In this document: piece by piece, positions 26,575-34,073 of the stretch
How the letters are laid out: the number at the start of each line of letters is the position of its first letter
Numbering within the stretch: position 1 is the first letter of the stretch
Source: Sphingopyxis sp.
GTDB lineage: Bacteria; Pseudomonadota; Alphaproteobacteria; Sphingomonadales; Sphingomonadaceae
Direction: 5' to 3'
DNA: 55,979 nucleotides
NCBI GenBank assembly: GCA_017745175.1
Contig: JAGHZY010000030.1
Location: 1 to 55,979, forward strand
Program-made: the position numbers and the translations under genes
Notes under the pieces: model-generated
The model's input: the letters and a program-made list of their open reading frames with translations, nothing else
What the model was told of the DNA's origin: nothing
The model's database searches: none

Positions 26575-27866
26575 TCGGGCTTCCAGTTGGGGCCGAACTT
26601 GGCCTCTTGCTCGGCGAGCATCTGATCGCATTGTTCCTTGAGGTGCCAGGGCATCTCCTCGAACACATCCTCGAACATCGTCTCGAACGGCTGGTGCATG
26701 CCGTGGCCGAGGATGCCGAGCTTTTCGGACTGTTTCTGGGTCGTCTTGACCAGATCGTCGAGTTCCTTCGCCTGCGCCTCGTGGCGTTCGGCATCCCATT
26801 CGCCGAGCGTTTCGAGATGCTGACGCAACCGCGCAATGGGGTCGCCGAGCGGCCACGCGGTCGCCTCGTCGGCCGGGCGATAGGCGCTCGGGTCGTCCGA
26901 GGTGCTATGGCCTTCGCTGCGATAGGTGAAATGCTCGATCAGCGTCGGGCCGTTGTTCGTGCGGGCGCGATCGGCCGCCCATTGCGTCGCGGCATAGACC
27001 GCAAGCGGATCGTTGCCGTCGATGCGAAGCCCGGCAATGCCGTATCCCACCGCGCGCGCCGCGAAGGTCGTGCGCTCGCCGCCGGCAAAGCCGGAGAAGC
27101 TCGAGATCGCCCACTGGTTGTTGACGACGTTGAAGATGACCGGCGCATTATAGACGGTCGCAAAGGTCAGCGCCGAGTGGAAGTCACCCTCGGCCGACGA
27201 GCCCTCGCCGCACCAGACGGTCGCGATGCGGCTGTCGCCCTTCGACGCCGACGCCATCGCCCAGCCGACAGCCTGCGGATATTGCGTCGCGAGATTGCCC
27301 GACACGCTGAAAAAACCATGCTCGGGCGCCGAATACATGATCGGCAGCTGGCGGCCGAGCAGATGGTCGCCGCGATTCGAGTAGATCTGGTTCATCATCT
27401 GGATCAGCGGATAGTCGCGCGTGATCAAAATGCCCTGCTGGCGATAGCTCGGAAAAACCATGTCGGTCCGGTCGATCGCCATCGTCGAGGCGACCGAGGT
27501 CGCCTCCTCGCCGGTGCACTTCATGTAGAAGCTGGTCTTGCCTTGTCGCTGGGCGCGGAACATGCGGTCGTCGAACGCCCGCGTCAGCATCATGTTGCGA
27601 AGCATGGTGCGAAGCCGCTCGGGCGACAGTTTCGGATCCCATTGTCCCTTCGCCTGCCCGTCGAAATCGAGCACGCGAACGAGGCCGTAGCTCAGCTCGC
27701 GCATCGCATCGGGCCGGGTTGCCTCGCCCGGGCGCGGGGTCGCCTCGACCGCGGGAACCTCGATATCGCCAAAGTCCGGCGTGTCGCCTGGACGATAGCG
27801 CGGTTCGGGGATATGAAGCGACAACGGCGGCAAGTTGCTCGCCGGGCGCCGAGGCGTCTCAGGCAT
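26571..27866 (-). CDS. bkdA1: 2-oxoisovalerate dehydrogenase E1 subunit alpha
   Basis: A 431-residue ThDP-binding E1alpha. It contains MYSAPEHGFFSVSGNLATQY then PQAVGWAMASASKG near residue 180-215, the ThDP motif VWCGEGSSAEGDFHSALTFA near 225, and NNQWAISS near 252. The phosphorylation-loop region EGHSTSDDPSAYR is intact. The first ~70 residues are a proline-rich extension (PNLPPLSLHIPEPRYR-like) typical of the long bacterial BCKDH alpha type. First gene of the operon; the promoter probably lies in 27867-27959. Confidence 0.92.
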   Translation of the reverse strand: MPETPRRPASNLPPLSLHIPEPRYRPGDTPDFGDIEVPAVEATPRPGEATRPDAMRELSYGLVRVLDFDGQAKGQWDPKLSPERLRTMLRNMMLTRAFDDRMFRAQRQGKTSFYMKCTGEEATSVASTMAIDRTDMVFPSYRQQGILITRDYPLIQMMNQIYSNRGDHLLGRQLPIMYSAPEHGFFSVSGNLATQYPQAVGWAMASASKGDSRIATVWCGEGSSAEGDFHSALTFATVYNAPVIFNVVNNQWAISSFSGFAGGERTTFAARAVGYGIAGLRIDGNDPLAVYAATQWAADRARTNNGPTLIEHFTYRSEGHSTSDDPSAYRPADEATAWPLGDPIARLRQHLETLGEWDAERHEAQAKELDDLVKTTQKQSEKLGILGHGMHQPFETMFEDVFEEMPWHLKEQCDQMLAEQEAKFGPNWKPE

Positions 27867-27959
27867 ATCTTCTTCCCTTCGGGCGCGAATCGCGCACCTA
27901 GTTATATTTCAACGTGGCGACATATTATTACGGTCGCCATACGAATGCAACGGCAGCGG

Positions 27960-28895
27960 TCAGACCGCCACGGGGGCGGAAATATGCGCTTGCGGCGCAT
28001 ATTGCTCGACAGCGAAATCTTCGAACCGGTAATCGAAAATGCTCGAAGGCCGGCGAAGGATTCGCAGTCTGGGATTGCCCTCCGGCACGCGCGACAATTG
28101 CTGCTCGACCAGTTCGCCGTGGTTCAGATAGAGATGCACGTCGCCGCCGGTCCAGACGACTTCATGCGCGTGCAAGTCGCACTGCTGCGCAATCATCCGC
28201 GTCAACAACGCCGCCTCGAAGATATTGAACGCGAAGCCGAGACCGAGGTCGCACGAACGCTGGAACAAGATGCACGACAGGCCTCCGTCGCTGCGGACAT
28301 GGAACTGATAGGTCATGTGGCACGGCGGCAGCGCCATCCGTTCCAGATCGGCGACATTCCACCCGGTGAAGATGTGCCGGCGCGACCCGGGGTTGTTCGT
28401 CAGCGAATCGATCAGCGCCGCGATCTGGTTGTGTCCCTGCCCGGCGCGGCGGAAAAGGCCCTCGCCCGCCGGTTCGTAGCGCGGCCAGTTGACCCACTGA
28501 TGACCATAGACGGGACCGAGATCGCCCCATCGGGCGGCAAAGTCATCGTCGGCGACGATCCGCGCCTCGAAATCCTCGGCGCTGATCGCCTCGCCGGTCT
28601 CGCGACGATATTTGTCGAGCGGCCAATCGGTCCAGATCCGCACCCCTTGCGAAACGAGCGACCGGATATTGGTGTCGCCCGTCAGGAACCACAGCATCTC
28701 GCGCAGCGCCGTCTTCCAATAGACGCGCTTGGTCGTGAGCAGCGGAATCGCATCGTCCTGCAGCGAGAATCGCATCGTCTCGCCGAACAGCGATCGCGTG
28801 CCGACCCCCGTGCGATCGACACGCTCGTCGCCCTCGACCCAGATGCGCCGCATCAGATCGAGATATTGCAATTCATAATGGATGGAATCAGGCAA
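27960..28895 (-). CDS. thyA: thymidylate synthase
   Basis: A 311-residue folate-dependent enzyme converting dUMP to dTMP. The catalytic cysteine is C192 in LPPCHMTYQFHV; also present are the dUMP-binding RRHIFTGWN, QRSCDLGLGFAFNI and the C-terminal IFDYRFEDFAVEQY. It is longer than E. coli ThyA (264) because of the insert near residues 98-125, common in the longer bacterial forms. Divergent from the RadC-like gene. Confidence 0.96.
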   Translation of the reverse strand: MPDSIHYELQYLDLMRRIWVEGDERVDRTGVGTRSLFGETMRFSLQDDAIPLLTTKRVYWKTALREMLWFLTGDTNIRSLVSQGVRIWTDWPLDKYRRETGEAISAEDFEARIVADDDFAARWGDLGPVYGHQWVNWPRYEPAGEGLFRRAGQGHNQIAALIDSLTNNPGSRRHIFTGWNVADLERMALPPCHMTYQFHVRSDGGLSCILFQRSCDLGLGFAFNIFEAALLTRMIAQQCDLHAHEVVWTGGDVHLYLNHGELVEQQLSRVPEGNPRLRILRRPSSIFDYRFEDFAVEQYAPQAHISAPVAV

Positions 28896-28962
28896 GACTC
28901 ACTCCCGGTGCTGTCCTCACATTGCTAGGCCCGGCGCCGCAAGCCGACAAGGGGAGCGGCAT

Positions 28963-29463
28963 ATGCAGCGCCGCAAAGCCTCCGATGCGGGGCAGTCGGC
29001 CATTTGGAATCATGCGCGCAAGGCGCATGGATTTTTCATGAGTCTGTTCGCTCCCCTCGACAAGACGCCCGAACCGGCGCTGACCGGATTCGTCCCGAGC
29101 GAGCTGGAGGACGAAATGGCAAGCCTGTTGCTGCGACCGCTCTTCGTCGAAGAGCGCGAAGCCCTTCTCCTTCTCGGGTTCGATGCCTTCAACCGGCTGG
29201 TCAGGCTCGAACGCATCGATGGTGACGCGACCGGCCGCTGCGCGATCCCTCCACGCCGCTGGCGCACGCTGGTGGAGGGCGGCATCGCCGCCGTCCTGAT
29301 GGCGCACAACCATCCGTCGGATATTGCCCTGCCGAGCGACGCCGACATTGCCGCGACGCACGCCGCCGCGCTTTTCCTGCGGACCATGGGCATCGACCTG
29401 GTCGATCATCTGATTTTCGTTGCGGACGGTCATTTCAGTTTTCGGACTGCCGAAATGCTCTAG
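28963..29463 (+). CDS. RadC-like JAB/MPN domain protein, short form
   Basis: A 166-residue protein with the RadC-type metal-binding motif HNHPS...SDAD at residues 115-128 (H-x-H-P-S, then S and D at the expected spacing) and an upstream FVEEREALLLLGFD strand region. It lacks the helix-hairpin-helix N-terminal domain of full RadC (about 220-230 residues); instead the first 40 residues are a basic stretch. The ATG at 28963 follows AAGGGGAGCGGCAT. Family function is uncertain; JAMM folds are often metalloproteases but RadC activity is not established. Confidence 0.85.
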   Translation: MQRRKASDAGQSAIWNHARKAHGFFMSLFAPLDKTPEPALTGFVPSELEDEMASLLLRPLFVEEREALLLLGFDAFNRLVRLERIDGDATGRCAIPPRRWRTLVEGGIAAVLMAHNHPSDIALPSDADIAATHAAALFLRTMGIDLVDHLIFVADGHFSFRTAEML

Positions 29464-29570
29464 TTGCAGCAATCATCTTCGATGTGCCGATTGGCGCTTG
29501 AAGTTCGCAGATTGCGCGTCTAGAGGACCGCCCTGCCTTCGCGGCGACCCCGGTCGGCGCGCAGATCGGT

Positions 29571-29647
29571 CGGGGAGTAGCTCAGCCTGGTAGAGCACTG
29601 TCTTCGGGAGGCAGGGGCCGGAGGTTCGAATCCTCTCTCCCCGACCA
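29571..29647 (+). tRNA. tRNA-Pro (anticodon CGG)
   Basis: A 77-base cloverleaf with acceptor CGGGGAG/CTCCCCG, anticodon stem CTGTC/GGCAG enclosing TTCGGGA (anticodon CGG followed by G37, usual for proline), T arm GGTTCGAAT and an encoded CCA. Confidence 0.96.
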
Positions 29648-29718
29648 ATTTCCTTTATATTGCAGATTCTGCACCGTCGCTTCTTGTAAGTCGACGAACA
29701 AGTCCCTAAATTCGAACT

Positions 29719-29831
29719 ACGCCGCCATGGTTTTCCCCCTTTCCATCGCGGCGAGTGTCCCGTCAGCTTTGACGCGGGCGCGTCCTCCCTGGACCCTGGC
29801 CACCTCGTACTTCGGTACGAGGTGGTTTTTT
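29719..29831 (+). ncRNA. probable small RNA, suhB/mmgR (alpha-r8)-like
   Basis: Between tRNA-Pro and the amidohydrolase gene there is a promoter-like TTGTAA-16-CTAAAT (29684-29711) followed about 113 bases later by an intrinsic terminator at 29800-29831. Inside lies GTCC-TCCCT-GGAC, a four-pair hairpin exposing an anti-Shine-Dalgarno loop. A CCTCCCT loop just before a strong terminator is the arrangement I remember for the alphaproteobacterial suhB/mmgR RNA family. Family membership is inferred from memory; the ends are estimates. Confidence 0.55.
29800..29831 (+). terminator. intrinsic terminator
   Basis: CCACCTCGTAC and GTACGAGGTGG form an 11-bp perfect stem with a TTCG tetraloop, followed by six T residues on the plus strand. 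The T-run overlaps the stop codon of the convergent amidohydrolase gene. Confidence 0.93.
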
Positions 29832-30705
29832 ATTCGGCAGCCTGCGGGAATATTTCGGTACCGGGCCGCGCATTGCCGAGATCGGCGACAAGTTCCGCGA
29901 ACCAGCGTGAAAGCTTTGCGACGCTTCTCCTCTCGGGTGTGCGATCCGCAGTCAGATAAAGGCCGCGATCGATTTCGATCTGCACGGCGTGAACGCCTTC
30001 ACCCGGGCGGCCGTGCGTGCGGATGATATGCCCGCCAGCGTAGGGCTGATTGCGCGAAACGGGCTCGCCCAAACGCCCGGCAGACGCCATTGCCCGTTCG
30101 ACCAGCCATTCGTCGGCCGTTCCGCCAAACCGGTCGCCAACCACGATTCGGGCGCCATGTCCCGGCTGTCCGGCGGGAATCGGGGGCATCGAATGCAGAT
30201 CGACGAGAATCGCGTGTCCGAACCGATCACGCGCGCGCGCCAGTTCGCCGGCCAGCGCGGCATGATAGGGTCGATGGAAGGATTCGAGTCGCCATTGCAG
30301 CGCCGCGGCGTCGATGGGCCGCTTCCACAAGGGACCACAGTCGGCGAGCCGCGTCGGAACGACACCAAGCCCCGCCCGCTCCTTGCGACCCGGAACCGAA
30401 AATTGCGCACGTAGCGGCATGGCGACCTCGCCGGGCGCCATCTGCCCTTCGCCGCGATTGAGATCCGCCACGGCGCGGGCCCACATCGCGTGCACAACGG
30501 TCGCACCTGCATCGATGGCGCCCGCCGCGACAAGGTCGCACCACCCGTCTTCCAGCCGCTCGAGCTGCGGCCGCTCGACGCGCGCCGCGGTGAGGACCTC
30601 GGGCGGGTAGATGCGTCCGGCGTGCGGCACCGACACCACGACGGGTCCGCTCGTCGCGGGCCGGTTGACAGCGATGGCGGCAGGCGGGATGCTGCGGAAC
30701 GGCAT
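29830..30705 (-). CDS. N-formylglutamate amidohydrolase family protein
   Basis: A 291-residue hydrolase of the N-formylglutamate amidohydrolase family (HutG type), which releases formate and glutamate in histidine breakdown or acts on related formyl-amides. Visible motifs are VVVSVPHAGRIYPPE near residue 21, HAMWARAVADLNRG near 70, LVDLHSMPP near 155, and GVHAVQIEIDRGLYL near 235. The start at 30705 (MPFRSIPP) gives the family N-terminus; a further ATG at 30744 would add 13 residues. It is divergent from cpdR, a pairing often seen in alphaproteobacteria. No other hut genes are nearby. Confidence 0.87.
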   Translation of the reverse strand: MPFRSIPPAAIAVNRPATSGPVVVSVPHAGRIYPPEVLTAARVERPQLERLEDGWCDLVAAGAIDAGATVVHAMWARAVADLNRGEGQMAPGEVAMPLRAQFSVPGRKERAGLGVVPTRLADCGPLWKRPIDAAALQWRLESFHRPYHAALAGELARARDRFGHAILVDLHSMPPIPAGQPGHGARIVVGDRFGGTADEWLVERAMASAGRLGEPVSRNQPYAGGHIIRTHGRPGEGVHAVQIEIDRGLYLTADRTPERRSVAKLSRWFAELVADLGNARPGTEIFPQAAE

Positions 30706-30847
30706 CCGATACGAGTGGCAAAAAAAGCGCGGCGAATCCAGCATCGCGCGTGAATTTGTTAAATCTCTGACGCTATGCGGGCTTATGAATGACAGGGGCG
30801 GCCAGGCGGAACCGGCTGCTCCGGACGATCAGGGAACAGATTTCGAC

Positions 30848-31225
30848 ATGATTCGCATTTTGCTGGCCGAAGACGACGACGTGATGCGCGAATATCTTGC
30901 GCGCGCGCTGACCAGTGCCGGCTATCACGTCACCGCGGTCGATCGCGGCACGACCGCCGTCCCCTATATCGATTCGGGAACCTTCGATCTGCTCCTCTCG
31001 GACATCGTCATGCCCGAAATGGACGGGATCGAACTCGCGCAGCACACGGCAAAGGCCGCGCCGCAGACGCAGGTCATGTTCATCACCGGCTTTGCCGCGG
31101 TTTCGCTGCGCGCCGAGGAAAATGTTCCGCAGGCGAAGCTGCTGTCGAAGCCGTTCCACCTCAAGGATCTGGTACGCGAGGTCGACAATATGTTCGGCCG
31201 GGCCGACCGGTCGAGCCAACAATAA
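30848..31225 (+). CDS. cpdR: response regulator CpdR
   Basis: A 125-residue single receiver domain without output domain. Acidic pocket at D9-D11, phosphoacceptor D52 in LLLSDIVMPEMDG, switch threonine in FITGFAA and conserved lysine in LSKPF. In Caulobacter, unphosphorylated CpdR is the adaptor that delivers substrates to ClpXP for cell-cycle proteolysis; the AEENVPQAKLLSKPFHLKDL C-terminal half is CpdR-like. The ATG at 30848 gives the usual length; an in-frame ATG at 30785 would add about 21 residues. Confidence 0.9.
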   Translation: MIRILLAEDDDVMREYLARALTSAGYHVTAVDRGTTAVPYIDSGTFDLLLSDIVMPEMDGIELAQHTAKAAPQTQVMFITGFAAVSLRAEENVPQAKLLSKPFHLKDLVREVDNMFGRADRSSQQ

Positions 31226-31296
31226 AGACGCATCTTCGCGCGAAGGGCTTGCCAAGCCGCGCGGAGGCCTTTAGGGGGCGCGTCACCCCAAGGGAT

Positions 31297-31371
31297 GGGC
31301 GTGTAGCTCAGTGGTAGAGCACTGTGTTGACATCGCAGGGGTCGCAAGTTCAATCCTTGCCACGCCCACCA
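31297..31371 (+). tRNA. tRNA-Val (anticodon GAC)
   Basis: A 75-base cloverleaf with acceptor GGGCGTG/CACGCCC, anticodon stem CTGTG/CGCAG enclosing TTGACAT (anticodon GAC), T arm AGTTCAATC and encoded CCA. Confidence 0.96.
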
Positions 31372-31373
31372 TT

Positions 31374-31410
31374 AAAAACGCCGCCACCCCAACGGGTTGG
31401 CGGCGTTTTT
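31374..31410. terminator. bidirectional intrinsic terminator
   Basis: AAAAACGCCGCCA (31374-31386) and TGGCGGCGTTTTT (31398-31410) form a perfect 13-bp stem with A and T runs at the two ends. It can terminate tRNA-Val transcription on the plus strand and the SDR gene (stop at 31415) on the minus strand. Confidence 0.93.
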
Positions 31411-31414
31411 GCTT

Positions 31415-32206
31415 TCAGACCATTCCCTTCGCCAGATCACCGCGCGATGCGTCGCCGATCTGGCTGCCGCCGTCGCAGTCGAGGATCGTGCCGGTGATAT
31501 AGCCTGCGGCGGGCGAGCAGAGAAACACCGCCGATTCGGCGACTTCCTCGATCTTGCCCCAGCGCTTCATCGCGATCCGGTCGTAATGCGACTGGCGCGT
31601 TTCGGCGTCGGGGGCGAGGCGCTTCATCCCCTCGGTATCGGCGATCGGCCCCGGCGAGATGCCGTTCACGCGCACCTCGGGTCCCCATTCGAGCGCGAGC
31701 ACGCGAATCAATTGGTTGATCCCCGCCTTCGCGGCGCAGGCGTGCGCCTGAAGCGCCGAAGCGTTGACCGCCTGCCCCGCGGTGATCGCGATCAGCGACG
31801 CGCCCGGCCGGTTCAGCAGGTCATGGCAGCCCCGGAACACATTGAATGTGCCGTTGAGGTCGATATCGACCACGGTGCGAAAGGCGTTCGCCGACATGCC
31901 GAGTACCGGTGCCAGGAAGTTGCCCGCGGCGCCCGAGATCACGATGTCCATCGGGCCGAGTTCGCCCGCGACCTGCTCCATGACACCGCGGATCGCCGCA
32001 TAGTCGCGCACGTCGCCCGACAGGCCAAGCGCGCCCTCGCCGATTTCGGCGGCCGCGCGCGCCGCCTTGTCGGGATCGCGGCCCGCGACCGCGACCTTCG
32101 CGCCCAGTTCGGCAAACCGCTTCGCGATGCCGAGGTTGATGCCGCTCGTGCCGCCGGCGACAAAGGCCGTCTTCCCGGCCAGCAGGTTGTCGCGGAACGT
32201 CGTCAT
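31415..32206 (-). CDS. short-chain dehydrogenase/reductase, 2,4-dienoyl-CoA reductase-like
   Basis: A 263-residue SDR. The cofactor motif AFVAGGTSGINLGIA is at about residues 13-27, AGRDPDKAAR after the second strand favours NADP, ISGAAGNFLAP replaces the usual NNAG, and the C-terminal DCDGGSQIGD fits the dienoyl-CoA reductase-like subgroup. The usual YxxxK catalytic tyrosine is not evident: the segment reads HACAAKAGINQL with A in place of Y, as in dienoyl-CoA reductases. The start at 32206 follows GGGAGAGGC. Substrate is inferred to be an acyl-CoA. Confidence 0.85.
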   Translation of the reverse strand: MTTFRDNLLAGKTAFVAGGTSGINLGIAKRFAELGAKVAVAGRDPDKAARAAAEIGEGALGLSGDVRDYAAIRGVMEQVAGELGPMDIVISGAAGNFLAPVLGMSANAFRTVVDIDLNGTFNVFRGCHDLLNRPGASLIAITAGQAVNASALQAHACAAKAGINQLIRVLALEWGPEVRVNGISPGPIADTEGMKRLAPDAETRQSHYDRIAMKRWGKIEEVAESAVFLCSPAAGYITGTILDCDGGSQIGDASRGDLAKGMV

Positions 32207-32312
32207 ATGCCTCTCCCTTGCCTCATCGCGCGTCGCCGACCGCACCGATCCGGGGTTGACGGATCGGAACCAGTCGCCTTTTGAAACTGGAACAGACAAC
32301 AAGGATGATCCG

Positions 32313-33182
32313 ATGGCAAGTGCCGGCCCCACCTCGAACAGCTTTATCTCGCAGCGGCTGAAGCTTCACTATGTCGACTGGGGCAATCGCGGCGCACCGC
32401 CGCTGCTGCTGGTCCATGGCGGGCGCGACCATTGCCGCAACTGGGACTGGGTCGCCGAAAAATTGCGCGACCGCCATCATATCATCGCACCCGACCTGCG
32501 CGGGCACGGCGACAGCGCCTGGTCGCCCGACGGCAATTATGCCATGGACGGCTTCGTCTACGACCTCGCGCAGCTGGTCCACCAGCTCGATCTTGGCCCG
32601 CTATCGATCGTCGCCCACTCGATGGGGGGCAATATCGCGCTGCGCTATACCGGCCTCTACCCCGGAAATGTCCGCAAGCTCGTCGCGATCGAGGGCCTCG
32701 GCCCTTCGCCCAAGGTCATCGCCGAGCGCGCGCAGACGAGCTACGCCGAACGCTTCCGCAAATGGATCGACGACAAGAGGCAGGCGGCCGGGCGCACACC
32801 GCGCCGCTATGCGACGCTCGAGGACGCGCTTGCGCGGATGATGGGCGAGAACGGCTATCTGACCGAGGCGCAGGCGCGCCATCTGACGATTCACGGCATC
32901 AGCCGTAACGAGGACGGCACGTGGAGCTGGAAGTTCGACAACTACCTTAACGTCTGGCCTGCTTTCGACATGCAGCAGGACGATATCGCGTCGTTATGGG
33001 GAGCAATCACCTGTCCTGTGCTCTTGCTCTACGGCGCGAACAGCTGGGCCTCGAACCCCGGGAAGGACGGACGCCTCCGGCATTTCAACACCGCGAGGGT
33101 CATCGAGTTCGAGAATGCAGGCCACTGGCTGCACCACGACCAGTTCGACCGGTTCATGTCCACGTTAGACGAATTCCTGTAA
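32313..33182 (+). CDS. alpha/beta hydrolase
   Basis: A 289-residue alpha/beta-hydrolase-fold enzyme. The oxyanion region LLLVHGGRDHCRNWD is near residue 32, DLRGHGDS near 60, the nucleophile elbow AHSMGGN near 99 (serine), a late aspartate/loop near 250, and the catalytic histidine in ENAGHWLHHDQF near 273. The ATG at 32313 has AAGGA upstream. It is divergent from the SDR gene, so the two may share a regulatory region but not an operon. Substrate unknown. Confidence 0.87.
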   Translation: MASAGPTSNSFISQRLKLHYVDWGNRGAPPLLLVHGGRDHCRNWDWVAEKLRDRHHIIAPDLRGHGDSAWSPDGNYAMDGFVYDLAQLVHQLDLGPLSIVAHSMGGNIALRYTGLYPGNVRKLVAIEGLGPSPKVIAERAQTSYAERFRKWIDDKRQAAGRTPRRYATLEDALARMMGENGYLTEAQARHLTIHGISRNEDGTWSWKFDNYLNVWPAFDMQQDDIASLWGAITCPVLLLYGANSWASNPGKDGRLRHFNTARVIEFENAGHWLHHDQFDRFMSTLDEFL

Positions 33183-33228
33183 AAGCGTCGTCGGCTGCGC
33201 GCCGCGGCGCGCGATAAGGGGCGGCGGA

Positions 33229-33954
33229 ATGGCCTATACGGGGCAGGTTACGGGGCGGCAGAAGATCCTGTCGGGCGGCGGCGCGCTCGTCGCCGCCGTC
33301 GCGGTCGGGCTTGGCCTTGCCAGCGGTCTCGACCTCGACATCGTTCGCAAGGCCAGCGAAGCCATCACCGCCATCGCCGTCGCTGCCCCGCCGCCCCCGC
33401 GTGCCGAAGCCATACCCGCAAAGGCGCCCGCCGAACGCGCCAGCGGCAAGGCTTCGGCCGCCAACAGGAGGGCGAAGGCCGCCGCTGTCGCCGCTCCACC
33501 GCCAAGGCTGCCGCCGGTCGTCCCGCCCGTCGCGGCCGCGCCGAAGCCCGGCACCGGAAATGATATATCGACCGGCGCCGCTCCCGACCCCGGCCCCGGA
33601 TCGGGCGCCGGCGGTCACGGCGACGGAACGGGCGCCGGCGGCACGGGCAGCGGAACCGGCGGTGGCACGAAAGCCGTGTGGCGCAGCGGCACAATCCGCG
33701 ATCGCGACTATCCGCGCGAAGCCAGCCGTGCGAATGCCGGCGGCGAGGTCGAAGTGCGCTTCACCATCGAGGCCAGTGGACGCGTCAGCGGTTGCCGCGT
33801 GACCCGGTCGAGCGGCGACGCCTCGCTCGACCGGACGACATGCGACCTGATCGAGGAACGTTTCCGCTTCAGGCCCGCGACCAACGCGGCCGGCCAATCG
33901 GTGGCAAGCCAATATGGCTGGCGGCAGACATGGTGGCTCGAACGGCGGCGCTAG
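33229..33954 (+). CDS. TonB family energy transducer
   Basis: A 241-residue protein with one N-terminal transmembrane segment (about residues 13-32), a proline/alanine-rich then glycine-rich periplasmic spacer (about 50-145), and a C-terminal TonB domain (RDRDYPREASRANAGGEVEV, RVSGCRVTRSSGDASLDRTT). It would couple the proton-motive force to outer-membrane receptors, presumably the siderophore receptor encoded directly downstream. The glycine-rich spacer is unusual beside the common proline-lysine type, and no exbBD genes are nearby. Confidence 0.87.
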   Translation: MAYTGQVTGRQKILSGGGALVAAVAVGLGLASGLDLDIVRKASEAITAIAVAAPPPPRAEAIPAKAPAERASGKASAANRRAKAAAVAAPPPRLPPVVPPVAAAPKPGTGNDISTGAAPDPGPGSGAGGHGDGTGAGGTGSGTGGGTKAVWRSGTIRDRDYPREASRANAGGEVEVRFTIEASGRVSGCRVTRSSGDASLDRTTCDLIEERFRFRPATNAAGQSVASQYGWRQTWWLERRR

Positions 33955-33989
33955 CCGTGCGCCTTAACCGGTATCAATTGCGACAATAT

Positions 33990-34008
33990 CGCGAATGATT
34001 CGCATTAA
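33990..34008 (+). promoter_or_regulatory. putative Fur box upstream of the TonB-dependent receptor
   Basis: CGCGAATGATTCGCATTAA, with the perfect inverted repeat GCGAAT-G-ATTCGC, lies 66 bases before the receptor start. AATGATTCGCATT is a common Fur-box variant. A 15-of-19 match occurs at 40297-40315 before the PepSY operon. Confidence 0.7.
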
Positions 34009-34073
34009 AGTTGACTTTGCAATCGACTCTCAATAGCGGCGCCCCCGAACCAATCACAAAATAGGGGTTTACC

